64,000 nt of DNA from Shinisaurus crocodilurus (taxonomy: Eukaryota; Chordata; Lepidosauria; Squamata; Shinisauridae): NCBI GenBank assembly GCA_021292165.1, contig CM037880.1:225648467-225712466 (forward strand). Reading direction: 5' to 3'. Below, in pieces: positions 48,601 through 52,992 of this stretch. The notes beneath the pieces were generated by a model. That model ran no database searches. It had not been told where the DNA came from and worked only from the letters and a program-made list of their open reading frames with translations. The stretch's first letter is position 1; each line of letters begins with the position of its first letter. The position numbers and the translations under genes are program-made.

Positions 48601-48688
48601 TCCTCAGCGCCCAGGAGAAGAAGGAGCCGTCCCCAGCAGAGCGGCGGGCCCTGGAAGCGGAGAAGCGGGCCATGTGGCGAGCAGCCCG
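16831..48688 (+). CDS. SCRIB: SCRIB (Scribble) partial gene, 25 coding exons
   Basis: Scribble is a LAP-family scaffold at basolateral and synaptic membranes that sets epithelial apicobasal polarity, planar cell polarity and cell adhesion together with DLG and LGL. The visible exons, joined in order, encode about 1,095 residues: the acidic linker after the LRR/LAPSD region, PDZ1 (exons 3-5), PDZ2 (5-7), PDZ3 (8-9), PDZ4 (10-11), the IANPFAAGI segment, and a proline/acidic C-terminal half with FRERQKYFE and RKLQQKRAQ helices. The PDZ carboxylate loops read GLGI, GLGF, PLGL and KLGV, and each alphaB helix starts with His (HxxAV), the class I type. All introns are GT-AG except a candidate GC-AG after exon 16. 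Exons 1-21 are phase 0-0. The LRR exons and the final exons (starting with text equivalent to MKSLEQDALRAQ) are not in the window. Assignment rests on near-identity to remembered vertebrate Scribble. Confidence 0.97.
17152..18461 (+). other. SCRIB intron 1, GC-rich
   Basis: About 1.3 kb of GC-rich intron. A duplicated CTGCTGGATCTCC lies near 17490-17515 and a CCTGCCTGCCTGTCCGTCTG run near 18355-18385. No exon, RNA gene or transposable element is recognised. Confidence 0.7.
18462..18524 (+). CDS. SCRIB: SCRIB exon 2: GVSFDQANNLLIEPARIEEEE
   Basis: This 21-residue phase 0-0 exon leads directly into PDZ1 and is almost invariant across vertebrate Scribble as I know it. The acceptor is TGTCCTAACAG. 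The donor GTCTGT is weak at positions +3 to +5, so inclusion may depend on enhancers. Confidence 0.95.
18525..20908 (+). other. SCRIB intron 2, GC-rich
   Basis: About 2.4 kb with poly-C and poly-G runs (for example 20176-20192) and a GGTGGC-rich patch near 19485-19500 and 19730-19760. No exon or transposable element is recognised; the long open frames on both strands reflect GC content. Confidence 0.7.
20909..20998 (+). CDS. SCRIB: SCRIB exon 3: PDZ1 start
   Basis: Thirty residues from LTLVIVRQTG through the carboxylate-binding loop GLGISIAGG to YKGDDE, phase 0-0. Acceptor GCTTCCAG, donor GTAACC. It forms betaA-betaB of PDZ1, the domain that in other species binds partners such as beta-PIX and Vangl2 C-termini. 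Confidence 0.96.
21184..21231 (+). repeat. 16-bp tandem repeat x3 in intron 3
   Basis: The unit GACGGCCTGCCTGCCT is repeated three times without change and ends 13 bp before the exon 4 acceptor. It therefore overlaps the likely branch-point and pyrimidine-tract zone of this short (246-bp) intron. Confidence 0.9.
21245..21322 (+). CDS. SCRIB: SCRIB exon 4: PDZ1 middle
   Basis: Twenty-six residues, GIFISRVSEEGPAARAGV to GDKLLE, phase 0-0, covering betaC-betaD of PDZ1. Acceptor CTCTCCCCAG, donor GTGAGT. Text is essentially that of mammalian Scribble. Confidence 0.97.
21323..22026 (+). other. SCRIB intron 4 with (CCCCA)n acceptor tract
   Basis: A 704-bp intron. Its last 26 bases (22001-22026) are ACCCC units ending in ACCCAG, so the pyrimidine tract of the next acceptor is itself a microsatellite. 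No other feature is seen. Confidence 0.8.
22027..22344 (+). CDS. SCRIB: SCRIB exon 5: PDZ1 end, linker, PDZ2 start
   Basis: This exon encodes 106 residues, phase 0-0. VNGVSLHHAEHHVAVEALRG is the alphaB helix of PDZ1 with its class I His. RERMVEPENAITVTPLRPED is the conserved inter-PDZ linker. The exon ends with the PDZ2 loop RGLGFSIAGGKGSTPYRPGD. It joins two PDZ domains in one exon, the arrangement that couples PDZ1 and PDZ2. Donor GTGAGC. Confidence 0.97.
22646..22726 (+). CDS. SCRIB: SCRIB exon 6: PDZ2 middle
   Basis: Twenty-seven residues, GIFISRIAEGGAAHRDGT to GDRVIL, phase 0-0. Acceptor CTGTCCCCAG, donor GTGAGT. It parallels exon 4 in position and length, consistent with ancient duplication of the PDZ exon pair. 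Confidence 0.97.
22727..23651 (+). other. SCRIB intron 6
   Basis: A 925-bp GC-rich intron with a TCTG/CCTG microsatellite at about 23226-23265 and a poly-C run near 23458-23470. No exon or transposable element is recognised. Confidence 0.75.
23652..23906 (+). CDS. SCRIB: SCRIB exon 7: PDZ2 end and proline-rich linker
   Basis: Eighty-five residues, phase 0-0. INGVDMTEARHDQAVALLTA carries the PDZ2 alphaB helix with its class I His, then the ALLVEREAA strand. A linker with a run of six prolines (HSPPPPPPGL) and PPSHRSPLPP precedes the EGQYPIE end, equivalent to mammalian EGPYPVE. Acceptor CCCTTTCAG, donor GTAGGT. The proline run is coded by CCA/CCG repeats. Confidence 0.96.
23907..24525 (+). 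other. SCRIB intron 7 with CTC and CCCT repeats
   Basis: A 619-bp intron with a CTC trinucleotide run at about 24056-24078 and a CCCT tetranucleotide run at about 24455-24486, about 40 bp from the next acceptor. No exon is seen. Confidence 0.8.
24526..24636 (+). CDS. SCRIB: SCRIB exon 8: PDZ3 start
   Basis: Thirty-seven residues, EVCLVKAGGPLGLSIVGG to PGVFISK, phase 0-0. The loop is PLGL and the SDHSSHPFG insert that follows is specific to Scribble PDZ3. Acceptor CGCCTGCAG, donor GTAGAG. Confidence 0.97.
25017..25193 (+). CDS. SCRIB: SCRIB exon 9: PDZ3 end
   Basis: Fifty-nine residues, VIPRGLASRSGLRVGDRI to DPPPPGME, phase 0-0. The alphaB helix reads THQEAVSALLSN with a class I His. VVRRDP is the last strand. 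Acceptor GCCGTGCAG, donor GTAGGC. Confidence 0.97.
25440..25790 (-). mobile_element. CR1/L3-like LINE 3' UTR fragment in intron 9
   Basis: Minus-strand copy of the same 3' UTR family as at 5560-6015: it shares the complements of CAGAGG..GGGGAACATGGGCGGG, GGGCTTCCCATTGGGGGCAT and the TTTAAAAAAGGATTAGACAA block. It is diverged and therefore old. Confidence 0.7.
26599..26715 (+). CDS. SCRIB: SCRIB exon 10: PDZ4 start
   Basis: Thirty-nine residues, EICIEKRPGEKLGVSIRGG through GNPFDPTDEGIFISK, phase 0-0. The loop is KLGV. Acceptor GTGCTTGCAG, donor GTACCT. Confidence 0.97.
26885..26990 (+). mobile_element. Tetrapod repeat with degenerate hammerhead-like motif
   Basis: Text CAGTGAAGTGGGCTCAAGCC, then CGCAAAAGCTTGTGCC and AAGGTGCCACAAG..GCAACAGACTAACA. 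It is a diverged copy of a common amniote repeat whose consensus has CTGATGA, a stem with GTGGGC/GCCCAC, and GAAA. Here the core is damaged (CAGTGA and AAAA), so no activity is expected. Confidence 0.55.
27385..27480. mobile_element. Palindromic MITE fragment
   Basis: The segment GCCAGCATGGCCAATGGTCA..GGAATGCTGGGACTTGAAGTCC..AACATCTG is part of a palindromic repeat seen again, in different states, at 37200-37280, 47775-47890 and 49810-49949. The full form has hAT-like ends (CAGGGGTGGGGAACC); here only the centre remains. Confidence 0.5.
27701..27889 (+). CDS. SCRIB: SCRIB exon 11: PDZ4 end
   Basis: Sixty-three residues, VSSTGAAARDGRLKVGLRIL through LEVNHQSLLGMTHTEAVQIL to VCDGFDPKAVVTME, phase 0-0. 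The alphaB helix THTEAVQIL has the class I His. Acceptor CTCTCGCAG, donor GTGAGT. This closes the PDZ block. Confidence 0.97.
27890..30131 (+). other. SCRIB intron 11: repeat remnants and a CpG-dense patch
   Basis: A 2.2-kb intron. 28230-28800 is A/T-richer text of unknown origin. 28887-28965 holds a fragment of a common squamate repeat (GCAATTCTATACCTACTTCC..GAGTAGACAGGCATAGGATT). 29420-29780 is dense in CpG with (TGGC)n at 29538-29562. 29891-29908 is an AGC run. No exon is supported. Confidence 0.6.
30132..30251 (+). CDS. SCRIB: SCRIB exon 12: IANPFAAGI segment
   Basis: Forty residues, MSPGIIANPFAAGIGRKN then SLESISSIDRDLSPEELDI to LQK, phase 0-0. The block from IANPFAAGI to SPE is shared with human Scribble, where this serine-rich stretch is a phosphorylation region. 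Acceptor TCCCACAG, donor GTAAAG. Confidence 0.95.
30468..30524 (+). CDS. SCRIB: SCRIB exon 13: short charged helix
   Basis: Nineteen residues, EMEMVRETTQWEREAMEKV, phase 0-0, acceptor TGTCCCCAG, donor GTGAGA. The heptad-like charged pattern suggests a helix that continues in exon 14. I recall this segment from long non-mammalian Scribble isoforms but not from the human reference protein, so it may be alternatively spliced. Confidence 0.8.
31362..31510 (+). mobile_element. CR1/L3-like LINE 3' tail
   Basis: Plus-strand text GATTGCCTCTGAATGCCAGT, TGCTGGGGGACGTGGGTGGG, CTGGATTGGAGAGGCCCTGG and CCTGATCCAGCTCCAGGGCT matches the 3' terminal block of the L3-like family (compare 61115-61300). It is about 150 bp and truncated. 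Confidence 0.7.
31655..31801. mobile_element. Short hAT MITE with perfect 8-bp target duplication
   Basis: The 147-bp element starts CAGGGCTTTTTTTCTGG and ends CCAGAAAAAAAGCACTG, with inverted similarity that extends inward to CCGGAACT/AGTTCCGG. Flanks are the perfect duplication CTAAAGAG (31647-31654, 31802-31809). No coding capacity. Confidence 0.9.
33235..33785 (+). mobile_element. L2-like LINE 3' end
   Basis: Plus-strand frames encode DHITPVLKELHWLPVACRAE, FKVLVLTFKTLYGAGPVYL and, after a small frameshift, TRKRAFSVAAPVLWNSLPSD and FRRSLKTWLFRREY. This is the conserved C-terminal domain of L2-clade ORF2. The element ends in TTGTACATCGCCCAGAGTGG and an (AAAC)n tail at 33758-33784. Confidence 0.85.
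35020..35980 (+). mobile_element. CR1/L3-like LINE 3' region, two overlapping pieces
   Basis: 35020-35360 and 35510-35975 both contain the RT C-terminal and 3' UTR text of the L3-like family (GGAGCAACTCCCCT, AAAATTATGCACAGTGTGGA, GTGGAATTCACTGCC, GACAGCCGCCAACTTGGACA). The order shows two copies or a duplication. A CR1 tail lies between them. Confidence 0.7.
35457..35515 (+). mobile_element. CR1 3' tail inserted in L3-like LINE
   Basis: GGGGTTGGACTTGATAGCCT through TCCAACTCTATAATCTATGA is the last 55-60 bp of CR1, in plus orientation, dropped into the L3-like text. Confidence 0.7.
37190..37420 (+). mobile_element. MITE fragment followed by a Sauria SINE fragment
   Basis: 37220-37285 has ATGCTGGCTGGGGAGGATGA, GAGTTGTAGTCCAACACATC and TGGAGGGCACC from the palindromic MITE family. 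37294-37410 has GGGTTCAGATCTCCACTTGG, CCGTGAAGCTCACTGGATGA and AACCTGCCTCACAGGATTCT from the Sauria SINE, lacking its A-box and tail. Confidence 0.7.
37838..37894 (+). CDS. SCRIB: SCRIB exon 14: charged helix continued
   Basis: Nineteen residues, ERMRRERETDAQLLAEEAE, phase 0-0. Acceptor TCCCTGGGAAG is weak because the pyrimidine tract is interrupted by GGGAA. The donor GTGAGA runs straight into a GA microsatellite. With exon 13 it builds a continuous 38-residue charged helix. Confidence 0.75.
37897..37931 (+). repeat. (GA)n microsatellite abutting exon 14 donor
   Basis: About 17 GA units starting at intron position +3, so that the donor reads GAG/GTGAGAGAGA. A short GT-rich run follows at 37930-37947. 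Confidence 0.95.
37960..38431 (-). mobile_element. Possible LTR or other repeat, unclassified
   Basis: Minus-strand text starts GTGGCGTAACCCCACAATTC and is much more A/T-rich than the surrounding intron. Its first 51 bp recur at 52272-52322, which shows that it is repetitive. No ORF of recognisable origin is present. Confidence 0.35.
38553..38636 (+). CDS. SCRIB: SCRIB exon 15: GPLQLDYRTLAALP
   Basis: Twenty-eight residues, DLRTGPLQLDYRTLAALP to LQKTTRG, phase 0-0. The LQLDYRTLAALP block matches mammalian LKLDYRALAAVP, which anchors the frame after the two helix exons. Acceptor TTTCTGCAG, donor GTGAGT. Confidence 0.93.
38805..38945 (+). mobile_element. tRNA-derived SINE (second family), 3' part
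   Basis: GCATCTCCCAGTAGGGCTGG, GAAAGGATCCCGCCTGACAC, GCCGGTCAGTGTTGGCAGTG, GGTCTGATGCGGCATAAAGC and TGCTTCC are the body and 3' end of a squamate tRNA-SINE that also occurs at 46249-46459 and 50540-50735. Confidence 0.75.
38994..39166 (+). repeat. (AAT/ATT)n then (TTC)n trinucleotide array
   Basis: AATAATAAT and TTATTATT units (about 38994-39069) pass directly into about 32 uninterrupted TTC units (about 39070-39166). The purine strand is (GAA)n. It lies in intron 15, beside a SINE on the left and an L2 remnant on the right. Confidence 0.95.
39170..39480 (-). mobile_element. L2-like LINE remnant
   Basis: TTGTCCAAGACCCAAAGCTC, TCTGGGTGGTTTACAAAAGA and AACCAGCACCTTGAATTGGG are complements of L2-like 3' text in reptiles. 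The minus-strand frames are broken. Confidence 0.5.
41506..41658 (+). CDS. SCRIB: SCRIB exon 16: IPFSANPF segment, candidate GC donor
   Basis: Fifty-one residues, PAEEQSSVDSQPIPFSANPF through GYGRGGVLKTSLYAK, phase 0-0. Acceptor CCTGCCGCAG. No GT lies at the right end, but AAG/GCAAGC fits the GC-AG donor consensus and keeps phase 0. The segment is not in the human reference protein as I recall it, but the frame and NPFxVAN-like text suggest a genuine Scribble exon. The left boundary is less certain. Confidence 0.7.
41659..43419 (+). other. SCRIB intron 16 with GT and CA runs
   Basis: A 1.8-kb intron. 42060-42780 is A/T-rich with (GT)n at 42214-42243 and (CA)n at 42611-42642, and unclassified repeat-like text between them. 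The rest is GC-rich without features. Confidence 0.7.
43420..43479 (+). CDS. SCRIB: SCRIB exon 17
   Basis: Twenty residues, TPAGEAELGAVWRDSPGSQQ, phase 0-0, with a strong acceptor CTGTGTTTCAG and donor GTGAGT. The sequence itself is not diagnostic; it is supported by splice sites, phase and position. Confidence 0.75.
43540..43625 (+). repeat. (TCTG/TC)n pyrimidine repeat
   Basis: Imperfect TCTCTCTG and CTGTCTGT units grading into CTCTCCCC, about 85 bp, 60 bp downstream of the exon 17 donor. Confidence 0.85.
44155..44196 (+). CDS. SCRIB: SCRIB exon 18
   Basis: Fourteen residues, ASVHFIPAHDESKS, phase 0-0, between TGCTTTCAG and GTGAGT. Supported by strong splice sites and by phase; a micro-exon likely to be alternatively used. 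Confidence 0.75.
44366..44494 (+). CDS. SCRIB: SCRIB exon 19: NPFQQPE segment
   Basis: Forty-three residues, TKPGTIQPISRLRPAQAP through SPNPFQQPERCSSSHSS, phase 0-0. Acceptor GTATGCAG follows a run of about 13 C. Donor GTAAGT is ideal. Proline/serine-rich, predicted disordered. Confidence 0.82.
44775..44882 (+). CDS. SCRIB: SCRIB exon 20: AKQAYKAFAAVP
   Basis: Thirty-six residues, PRSPRPPSPDGIPISAKQAY then KAFAAVPVPHLLLELE, phase 0-0. The AKQAYKAFAAVP block corresponds to mammalian VKQAYRAFAAVP, a clear anchor. Acceptor CCCCGCAG, donor GTGAGC. Confidence 0.95.
44989..45036 (+). CDS. SCRIB: SCRIB exon 21
   Basis: Sixteen acidic residues, DPPSQEDTEASPAPSE, phase 0-0, acceptor CTTCCCTCAG, donor GTAAAT. 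It occupies the place of the mammalian EDAPAQPPTPGPAASPE stretch. Confidence 0.88.
45136..45295 (+). CDS. SCRIB: SCRIB exon 22: FRERQKYFE helix
   Basis: Fifty-three codons plus one base (phase 0 in, phase 1 out). TPLLRALHSPEQRSFRER, QKYFEVELKQQP and PPKRVSLVGEDDLKKMKEEE match mammalian Scribble closely. The trailing G joins CT of the next exon to make the conserved Ala of EEEARKLQQKR. The donor GTCTGT is weak. Confidence 0.97.
45752..46050 (-). mobile_element. CR1 3' fragment in intron 22
   Basis: Minus-strand CR1 from about the VCRTRNNG-encoding text to the terminus near 45752, diverged by several percent (for example AATCTAGAATAGTAGAG at the end), so older than the copies at 6-15 kb. Confidence 0.85.
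46085..47096 (+). mobile_element. CR1/L3-like LINE 3' end split by a SINE
   Basis: Plus-strand frames encode ELAVADQERDLGVVVDSS and AAAVQKADCMVGTVRKGI at 46100-46230. After the SINE the text gives the HLKYCVQLWSL-like and LERLPCEEKFQ-like region and a 3' UTR with GACGGCTTCAAAAGGGGATT and GGTTGGCCACCGTGGGATGA. This is the same family as at 51008 and 61081. Confidence 0.75.
46249..46459 (+). mobile_element. tRNA-derived SINE, full body
   Basis: The A-box-like GTGGTCCGCTGGCAGAGCCC and B-box GGTCCAGCCCC are followed by GGGCTGGGAAGGAATCCCGC, CATCAGTGTTGACAACAGTG and CTGACTCGGCATACGGCAGC. It interrupts the L3-like LINE. Confidence 0.8.
47428..47614 (+). CDS. SCRIB: SCRIB exon 23: RKLQQKRAQ coiled coil
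   Basis: 187 bp, phase 1 in and phase 2 out. After completing the shared Ala it reads RKLQQKRAQLLEEEEEEAEE and continues to VPSSIFIEGVEYRVEKL and SPAAA. The first half is the conserved coiled coil; the Glu run is coded by GAG repeats. The final TG joins G of the next exon to give Trp. Acceptor TTGGACAG, donor GTGAGC. Confidence 0.95.
47770..47890. mobile_element. Palindromic MITE fragment in intron 23
   Basis: GCCCTCCAGACGTTCTGGAC, TTCAGCTGCCATCAGCCCCG and CCAATGGTCAGGAATGCTCA belong to the palindromic hAT-like family also at 49810-49949. Diverged, no clear ends. Confidence 0.5.
48327..48416 (+). CDS. SCRIB: SCRIB exon 24
   Basis: Ninety bp, phase 2 in and phase 2 out. Joined to exon 23 it reads WFPEPDRHNGSQRSPLEEGP then GLEQRPTSMA, and the last GG joins G of exon 25 for Gly. 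Acceptor CTTTGCTAG, donor GTAAGG. Disordered, not diagnostic alone, but the phases fit only this arrangement. Confidence 0.85.
48497..48688 (+). CDS. SCRIB: SCRIB exon 25: APVRTAKAERRHQERL
   Basis: 192 bp, phase 2 in and 2 out. LSPAYPRGGDLGAPVRTAK, AERRHQERLRVHSPELL and PAERRALEAEKRAMWRAAR match the mammalian APVRTAKAERRHQERLRVQS and RALEAEKRALWRAAR blocks. The donor GTAGGT leaves CG for the next codon (Arg). The next exon should begin with text like MKSLEQDALRAQ and is not found before 64000. Confidence 0.97.
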
Positions 48689-50539
48689 GTAGGTGGGAGA
48701 GGCAACCTCTGAGGCCCCCCCCCCCCCAGTCTGGCCAGGGCTCAGTGTGGCGCCTTCGGGGCCTGCGGCTGGAGTCCTCCAGCTGTGCTTTGGGGATTGC
48801 GTGGCGGTGGAGCCCTCCTTTGCTGCTGTCACCCCTCCCCCCTTGTGCTCTCTTTGATTGACATTGGGGCCGGCTCTGCAGCGCCCTCCTCTCTTTGCAT
48901 GTGGAATTTCCTGCTGCCTGCTTTTCCTGTTGATTTTTGTTTCTGGATCCAGCCAAGGTGGGCCCAGCATTCTGTCTTCGGCAGTGGTCAGCCAGATCCT
49001 CAAGTGGGGCATGTGGCAGATAAGGTCCCCCCTCCACACTCTGTAAAAGCCACAAAAGGCCTCATTGCAGTCGTGCTAGGGGTGCCATTTGTGCTGCACC
49101 CTTTGCTTTAAAAAGCCCCCCGCCGCCGCCGCCTCAACGGAAAGAAGGACCATCCCGTTTCTCATGTGCCATTATTAGGAAAGGTGCCTTGTCACACTGT
49201 GGCAAACCAGCCCCAGGTTTCTTTGGGTGAAATGGACGGTCTGCATCTCAGCCTGGATCTGGAGCAGACTGCCTTAGCCGCTCTAGTAAACAGCTTGTGC
49301 AGAGTGTGACCTGGACCTTGATTCTCCTGGACCTCTCAGTGGTGTGGAATGTGAAGGGTGGCGGTGTTCTGAGCTGCTTCACAGGGACAGGGCTGGAGTG
49401 TGCTGCGTTCGAGGGGTCTCTGGTTGCTCCTGGTGGGCCTGAGGGTGACCCTTCAACCCGTTGGCCTAGAGGCAACGCAGATGCTGGTGGGCTGCAACTC
49501 CCACTGGCCCAGGGGCTCTGGTGGATGATAAGAGGTGCCATCCAGTGACATCTGCAAGGCTAGACGTTGCCCGCCCCTGACCTCTAGGAGGCCTTGGGAT
49601 TCCTGTGTGGCTCCTGTGCTTTTCAACATCGACGTAAAATGGTGGGGTGACATCGGCGAGAGTTCCATCCTAGCCCTAAGCTGCAGAAGGCTTTCCTCAT
49701 CTGCACATTGATTTGGGCCCAGAGGCAGCTGGGCAGGCAGGAGAGCGGCTCGGCACGGGAGTCAGCAGGCGCCACGAGCAGCCTGGCCCAGTTGGTGGCT
49801 CCCGAGGCTTTAGGGCCGCGACGTGGAGGCTGCGGCCCTCCAGATGTTGCTGGACTCCAGGTCCCATCAGGTCCAGCTAGCATGGTCAGTGGTCAGGCAT
49901 GCTGGGAGTTGTATGGCACTGTCTGAAAGGGCTCCAGTTCCCCACCCCTGGTTGAGAGGATGTTGATGTAGTCAAGATGTGATGTCACTAAAGCAGGGGC
50001 TGCCGTGGCCAGATCTGCATGTGACGAAACCAGCGGCCCTGCAGGGTGAGCCAGTCTGCAGTTTTTCCTCTTCCTTATTCCAAATCACAATAAACAACCA
50101 GCAATTGTGCATCCAGTATATAAATATTAAAAGACCATTTTTATAAACAAACAGCTTTTAAAATGTGACGTGTCTCGGCATGCAGCGTCTGCTTCGTTCG
50201 TTTATTGTGGTTTGGAGTGATGCACACAGTCGCAGTGCACAGCCTCCTGTGTCGGTTGATTCTGTCTTACTGCTGCTGCCGTCCTGCAGCGCACCTTAGA
50301 TTTTGAGAGAGGTGAAGTCCAAAATCCGTGGGCTTTTTCCTGGCAAGGGGCAGCTACCAGCCGACTCCCTGGAGTCACCATGGAGCAAATACAGCCTGTT
50401 TCCCCTTTGGTCAAAGCATGTAGCATGAACAAAGGAGTTCGGCACGTGGGGAAATTCTTAGTATGGTCAAGCCCCAGCTTCCAAATGAAGGAGGTGTATT
50501 AAGATTAGGGATGGGCAGGGGAGGAAGTTGCTGGAGCCA
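48689..50539 (+). other. SCRIB downstream intron: L2 and MITE remnants
   Basis: After exon 25, 48689-49230 is unremarkable, with a CCG run at 49122-49133. 49230-49660 has L2-like RT text (GGACCTTGATTCTCCTGGAC, TGTGGCTCCTGTGCTTTTCA) interrupted by a short MITE-like insert at about 49468-49585. 49950-50540 is A/T-richer and unclassified. No exon is supported. Confidence 0.5.
49810..49949. mobile_element. Palindromic hAT-like MITE
   Basis: GCGGCCCTCCAGATGTTGCT, GGACTCCAGGTCCCATCAGG, a central AGCATGGTCAGTGGTCAGGC, GCTGGGAGTTGTATGGCACT and a right end CCCCACCCCTG form an imperfect palindrome about 140 bp long. The left end is degraded. It is the best copy of this family in the window. Confidence 0.6.
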
Positions 50540-50735
50540 CAGCCCAGTGGCAGAGCCCCCGCTTTCCTTGCAGAGGCTCCCAGGTTCAATCCCCAGCAGC
50601 ATCTCCAGGTAGGGCAGGAAAAACTGCTGCCGGGAGCCCCGGGGAGCCCCGGGTGCCGGTCAGTGTCAACAGCGCCGGGCCGGGTAGACTAGTGGCCAGA
50701 CTTCGTAGAAGGCAGCTTCCAGTGAAGCTGGCTTC
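50540..50735 (+). mobile_element. tRNA-derived SINE
   Basis: CAGCCCAGTGGCAGAGCCCC (A-box side), CCCAGGTTCAATCCCCAGCA (good B-box), GCATCTCCAGGTAGGGCAGG, GCCGGTCAGTGTCAACAGCG and AGAAGGCAGCTTCCAGTG. A GGGAGCCCCGGGGAGCCCCG duplication sits in the body. Confidence 0.8.
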
Positions 50736-51007
50736 CACTGAGCCAGGCAACAGGAAATGCATCAACAGGAAATGCTTTACTTCTAATTAACCTGCACTAG
50801 ATGATCTTAGTGAGAAACAACATATATACGAGCAAGATGTTGCCTAGTGGAGGAAAAAAGGATGACAATTCATAAGGGAGAAGCCTCATTCTTATCCCTA
50901 TTGTATCAGGGGGAGCAGGGTGATGGACTTCCACCCCAAAAGGCTTCTGGCAAAGTCCCTCGCCAAAGACTCCTGAGCAAACTTAGCAGTCACGGAATAA
51001 GAGGGTA

Positions 51008-52150
51008 GGCCCTCTTAGGGATCAGTAACTGGTTGAAGAACAGGAAGCAGCGGGTAAGAATAGATGGAAAATTCTCCCAATGGAGGGATGGAAACGGTGG
51101 GCTCCCACAGGGATCTGTATTGGGACCATTGCTTTTCAACTTATTCATACATGATCTGGAATCAGGAGTGAGCAGTGAAGTGGCCAAGTTTGCTGATGAC
51201 ACCAAATTATTTAGGGCGGTGAAAACAAAAAGGGATTGCGGAGAGCTCCAAAAGGATCTCTCCAAACTGGAAGAATGGGCTTCAAAATGGCAAATGCAGT
51301 TTTATTTATTTAATATATTTATTCACCGCCCATCAGCCAAAAGGCTCCCTGGGCGGTTTACAAAACAAAGCAACACTAAAACAAAAACATCAACAGTAAG
51401 AATATAAAAACACAGACATATTAAAATGTAACATAATAAAAACCAAGCGGCCAAAATAAATTCAATCCAGAGGTACAGTGGCGGTAATAACATGAATAAA
51501 ACCAACCATTAAAATGTTGGGCAAATAAAAAGGTCTTCACCTGGCGCCTGAAAGAATAGAGGGTAGGCGCCAAGCGCACCTCTTTGGGGAGCTGATTCCA
51601 AAATGGGGGGCCACAGCTGAGAAGGCCCTTCCCCTAGTAGCCACCCTTCTAGCTTCTTTTGGCGGGGGCACTCTGAGAAGGGCCTCCAAAGAAGATCTCA
51701 CGGTCCGGGCAGGCACGTATGGGATGAGGCATTCCTTCAGATAACCTTGCCCCAAACAGTTTAGGGACTTTAAGTTCACTGTAAGCAAATGTAAAGTGAT
51801 GCAAATTGGGGCAAAAAATCCCAGCTTCACATATACGCTGATGAAATCTGAGCTAGCAATGACTGACCAAGAAAGAGATCTTGGGGTTGAGGCAAATAGC
51901 TCATTGAAAATGTTGACCCATTGTGCGGCTGCTGTGAAAAACGCAAACTCCATGTTAGGCACAATTAGGAAAGGAATTGAAAATAAAATTGCCAAGATCA
52001 TCCTGCCATTATACAAATCTATGGTGCAACCACACTTGGAATACTGGCCACTGTACCTAAAGAGGGATATTGTGGAGTTGGAAAAGGTGCAGAGAAGAGC
52101 AACTGAAGTGATGAAGAGGCTGGAGCAACTCCCCTATCAGGATGAATAAA
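51008..52150 (+). mobile_element. CR1/L3-like LINE RT fragment split by L2
   Basis: 51033-51300 is open and encodes RT text with [20 protein letters not shown] and the catalytic FADDTKLF, then LSKLEEWASKWQMQF. After the L2 insertion, 51776-52148 continues with SKCKVMQIGAKNPSFTYTL, KSELAMTDQERDLGVEANSS and LERVQ-like LEKVQRRATEVMKRLEQLP. Both parts are open in their own frames, so this L3-like copy is comparatively well kept. Confidence 0.8.
51301..51775 (-). mobile_element. L2-like LINE 3' end inserted in L3-like LINE
   Basis: Minus-strand frame encodes LGQGYLKECLIPYVPARTVR, ATRGRAFSAVAPHFGISSPK and RLPSILSGAR, the L2 C-terminal domain with a mutated stop. The 3' UTR ends with CGCCCAGGGAGCCTTTTGGC and an AATAAATA tail at 51301. 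The outer LINE reads continuously across it (WQMQF then SKCKVMQIG). Confidence 0.8.
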
Positions 52151-52700
52151 TAAATAGCTTCATTGAATAAGTCTTCCGACCATTTCAAACAAAAGAAAAC
52201 AAACATTAAAACAAACAAACGTTAGAAAGAAAGCTTTACATTAAAATTAAATTAAAATACTAAAAATTAAAATACTAAAGCAGACATACACCAGGGAACT
52301 GAATTGTGGGGTTACGCCACAGTGCCACCTTTAAAATCATATGTAAGAAGTGATTTTGGATCCTTTCTATTTCCTTGCCATTGGAAAATCCCCAGATTTC
52401 TGCGTCATAAATTTGTACTGACAACACTTTTGCCTTGTACACATTAACGACTGGCAAGAGAGAGCCAGGCTGTCTGTAATTCAGGAGCCTGTTCAAAGGT
52501 TGAGGAATCCATTATCACTGGATTTCCTGACTGGAGCATTGAGTAAAGGAGCCAAAGGGGTTAGGGCCTGATTTTTTAAAAAAACGTATGAAAACTAAAC
52601 TACTTACTAAAAACACCTCTGTTGCTCTATAAATAAAACTAGCTATGCCCTGGTCACTAAATGTAACAATGGCATGTGCTCTTACGCCATCATAGTACAA
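52150..52700 (-). mobile_element. Unclassified LINE remnants
   Basis: Minus-strand 52496-52330 encodes VVNVYKAKVLSVQIYDAEIW, GFSNGKEIERIQNHFLHMIL, resembling the end of a non-LTR RT (LSVLLYGAEIWG-type). The 51 bp at 52272-52322 are shared with 38381-38431. 52510-52700 is A/T-rich and unassigned. Confidence 0.45.
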
Positions 52701-52992
52701 ATATTCTATACGCCTGCATAGAGCCAAGTATCCCCCTTCCTGTAACTGTGCACTTGGTTTCTTTTTCCTAGGTGCAGCACTTGGCATTTATCCCTGTTTA
52801 ATTTCATTCTGTTGTTTTCAACCCAGCGCTCTAGCCTATCGAGATCACTTTGAATTTTGTTTCTGTCTTCCAGAGTATTAGCTGTTCCACCCAATTTTGT
52901 GTCCTCTGCAAATTTGATAAGCATTCCCTGCACCTCCTTATCCAAGTTATTAATAAAAATGTTGAAGAGCACTGGGCCCAGGAGCAGAGCCC
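52701..52992 (-). mobile_element. CR1 RT fragment
   Basis: Minus-strand CR1 with [20 protein letters not shown], a damaged FAEDT instead of FADDT, and [15 protein letters not shown]. The change of the catalytic Asp codon marks a dead copy. It is cut at 52992 by the 3' end of the next CR1. Confidence 0.8.
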